DNA from: Brachycybe producta | Taxonomy: Eukaryota > Arthropoda > Diplopoda > Playtdesmida > Andrognathidae | Length of the DNA: 64,000 bases | Assembly (NCBI GenBank): GCA_036925085.1 | Contig: JAUPFP010000009.1 | Location: 464,501 to 528,500, forward strand | Direction of reading: 5' to 3' | In this document: in pieces, positions 62,556 to 64,000 of the stretch | Position numbering within the stretch: position 1 is the first letter of the stretch | How the letters are laid out: the number at the start of each line of letters is the position of its first letter | Program-made: the position numbers and the translations under genes | The notes under the pieces: generated by a model | What the model was told of the DNA's origin: nothing | Database searches by the model: none | Seen by the model: the letters and a program-made list of their open reading frames with translations, nothing else

Positions 62556-62807
62556 TTAGCGGCCTTTATATAAAACAGGCTCGAGCCTCTTCACCACGTC
62601 AAGGTGGAGATACATCGAAGAGGAACAGGACAGGACATCACAGGAAAAAAACATGCAAGCAGGCACACATGCAACACCCCCCAACAAGTACCCCCACTTA
62701 TGCACAAACACAAGCACTCACGATGAGCCCGAAGACCCATAAAGTAGGTAAGATAGAAAGCACGGCAGACACAAGAACACTGAAGCACATGCAGGTGTTT
62801 TACCAAT

Positions 62808-63671
62808 TTACGAAGAGTCCGAATCGGACAGTCTGAACGGTATCCCGCGAAAGCGACTATGACGATCGTCAAAAGTTCGTTTCCGAGAGCTCCTCGTATC
62901 ATGGGTAGACGGACTGCTATCGTCGTCGTCACTGTCAGGGTAGACAACGAAAGGCCTGAAGGATCCCTCCCCGCTAGAATGTGTAATACCAGACGACGTG
63001 CATGGTTGTGCATCTTCGCATCTTTCGACGTGCGCTATCTTCTCACGGGATGTGGTGATGATTTCGCGAATGAGAGCAGAGTCTTGTGCGGTCCGTTCTA
63101 CGTTCGGTTGGCGGTACGCACGTTCTGCAGTGACCTCTCGATGTTTTAGGGCTCTGCAGATCTTCTCCCGTTCTTTTTTAGACTTCCCCGCAATGGAAGT
63201 CTGGAGAGATTTCCGCGTACGAGTGACAGTGAACGGCACCCCGTACTTTGCTGACATCCGCGAAAATTCTCGAGAAGGACTGTTCCACGCTGTTCCCACG
63301 GAATTGAGAAAGAAATTTTCCGTCATCAGGACATCAACCATCGGTCTGAGGAGGTGGTAGTATACCTCAAACATCGACGCCTGTTCTGATGTTAAACAGA
63401 TGCCCTGAGGACCCGTGGCAGACGTCTTATGGTCGCGCACGAAGAACACATAGTCTCCTGACGCTGCTTCCCTGCGATCTAAGTATTCGCATAGGCGAAG
63501 ATTAATTATGGCCGATTGCCGAATTCCATAAGATGCTATGGCGAGCATTAAATAGCGCGTGACCACGCAGTAATCGATAGCATTAAACCCGTTATCAAGA
63601 AGGCGCGTAAATGAGTCGTTCACGTCCTCCAGGAGTGCAGGGTCGCTTACTAACGACGTAGACACAGCCAC
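62808..63671 (-). CDS. Tyrosine recombinase (Crypton-like), 287 residues
   Basis: The catalytic domain of a phage-integrase-fold recombinase. Candidate residues are Arg in YGIRQSAIINLRL, Lys in VRDHKTSATGPQ, Arg in VTRTRKSLQTSIAG, His in RALKHREVTAERAYR, and the nucleophilic Tyr in that last segment. This gives the R-K-R-H-Y set in order. The C-terminal 70 residues are Ser/Asp-rich (YPDSDDDDSSPSTHD) with basic patches. An N-terminal core-binding segment lies upstream at about 63600-63960 in another frame, so the complete protein would be longer or is broken by one frameshift. No RT accompanies it, which favours a Crypton over a DIRS element. Confidence 0.7.
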   Translation of the reverse strand: MAVSTSLVSDPALLEDVNDSFTRLLDNGFNAIDYCVVTRYLMLAIASYGIRQSAIINLRLCEYLDRREAASGDYVFFVRDHKTSATGPQGICLTSEQASMFEVYYHLLRPMVDVLMTENFFLNSVGTAWNSPSREFSRMSAKYGVPFTVTRTRKSLQTSIAGKSKKEREKICRALKHREVTAERAYRQPNVERTAQDSALIREIITTSREKIAHVERCEDAQPCTSSGITHSSGEGSFRPFVVYPDSDDDDSSPSTHDTRSSRKRTFDDRHSRFRGIPFRLSDSDSS

Positions 63672-63963
63672 GGTTTGCTCGGTGAAGGCGTCTTACACTG
63701 CATCTTCGCTTTTTTTTGCACGGCTTTCGGCTTTTTGATCTTTCTTGGCCCGTACCATGAATCGCTTGATTACTTCTACGACGTGCGCCAAGTCGTCGTA
63801 CAAGAGGCGATCCTTGACTCAAATCGGTCGCAGTCATCAGGTAACTCAGGTAAATTAGTAAGTTGCGGTAAAGGCTTACGATGGTGCTCGCTTTCGTGCC
63901 AACACGTGTGAGACGTAGTGCGTAATTTTGAACTTGGTTGGTGTGTATCATGAGGCTGGGCAT
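63595..63963 (-). pseudogene. N-terminal part of the YR protein
   Basis: This upstream frame reads MPSLMIHTNQVQNYALRLTR, VGTKASTIVSLYRNLLIYLS and YLMTATDLS, which has the helical look of an integrase core-binding domain (THxVxxYxxxL...T...Y). It then passes into a basic stretch before the frame changes to that of the catalytic domain near 63670. Confidence 0.5.
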
Positions 63964-64000
63964 TGGTGTTTCGTGCTTGCCGCCTGTTGAGATGTTAACA

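Larger units (their letters stand above)
61600..64000 (-). mobile_element. Tyrosine-recombinase element, right copy
   Basis: Inverted relative to the copy at 1005-3815 and better preserved. On the minus strand it runs from TTAACATCTCAAC at the window edge, through an N-terminal domain (about 63600-63960) and a recombinase ORF (62808-63671), to two copies of a box containing CTCCACCTTGTCGTGGTG-like hairpin sequence and a 125-bp tandem array. It ends ACCTATGACTTGTT near 61600. The left copy has only one array unit and one box. Confidence 0.7.

Noticed and set aside
62042-62836. Two plus-strand ORFs starting MNCISLSGLYIKQARASS or reading through it
   Set aside because: Both arise from the duplicated box and tandem array of the YR element, and their similarity to each other is due to DNA repetition.
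1-64000. Bacterial or viral genomic window with operons or CRISPR
   Set aside because: No tightly packed ORFs, ribosome-binding sites or spacer-repeat arrays. The 125-bp, 70-bp and 45-bp repeats have no unique spacers and sit inside eukaryotic transposable elements.

Overview
This window is eukaryotic, almost certainly from an animal. It has no dense operon-like coding, ribosome-binding sites or recognisable rRNA or tRNA genes. It consists of nested, mostly decayed transposable elements in an AT-rich background with microsatellites. Ty3/Gypsy elements, CR1/Jockey-like and RTE-like LINEs, a THAP/P-type transposon, hAT- and PIF/Harbinger-type elements and a Crypton-like tyrosine recombinase together suggest an invertebrate or early-branching chordate, perhaps aquatic. 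I cannot fix the phylum, and I found no convincing host gene.

Layout. 1-366: LTR fragment. 1005-3815: tyrosine-recombinase (YR) element, interrupted by a 1440-bp hAT-type transposon that itself holds a TA-flanked MITE. 4780-6150: Gypsy pol fossil. 6180-6990: LINE fragment. 7000-8595: minus-strand LTR with its gag start, head to head with the plus-strand LTR of Gypsy-1. That LTR (8597-8800 and about 10850-11151) is split by a LINE, and its gag-pol runs to about 16330. 16365-23235: Gypsy-2, with gag and an accessory module but no recognisable pol. Its accessory gene is split by a 432-bp Harbinger-type MITE. 23.2-24.3 kb: microsatellites and a fold-back repeat. 24.4-28.4 kb: inverted-repeat complex holding an RTE-like LINE and a solo LTR. 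30976-34758: P-type transposon with 30-bp inverted termini and a decayed THAP transposase.

35082-42864: Gypsy-3 on the minus strand, nearly complete, with both LTRs and the accessory region. 43052-46811: GC-rich non-autonomous LTR element with a 4-bp target duplication and a long unrecognised ORF. 47.2-50.16 kb: deleted minus-strand relative of Gypsy-2 that keeps the accessory ORFs. 50.47-54.34 kb: minus-strand LTR element with unrecognised cargo. 55.1-57.7 kb: gag-protease remnant. 58.5-61.6 kb: CR1-like LINE with an SGNH-hydrolase ORF1. 61.6-64 kb: second YR copy, inverted relative to the first, with an apparently intact catalytic set and a 125-bp tandem array.

Three points stand out. Four LTR families that look unrelated in sequence each carry a palindrome immediately upstream of the TATA box. 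A set of accessory ORFs 3' of pol recurs in three Gypsy copies and matches nothing I recognise. Several insertions can be verified within the window because a second copy preserves the empty site.
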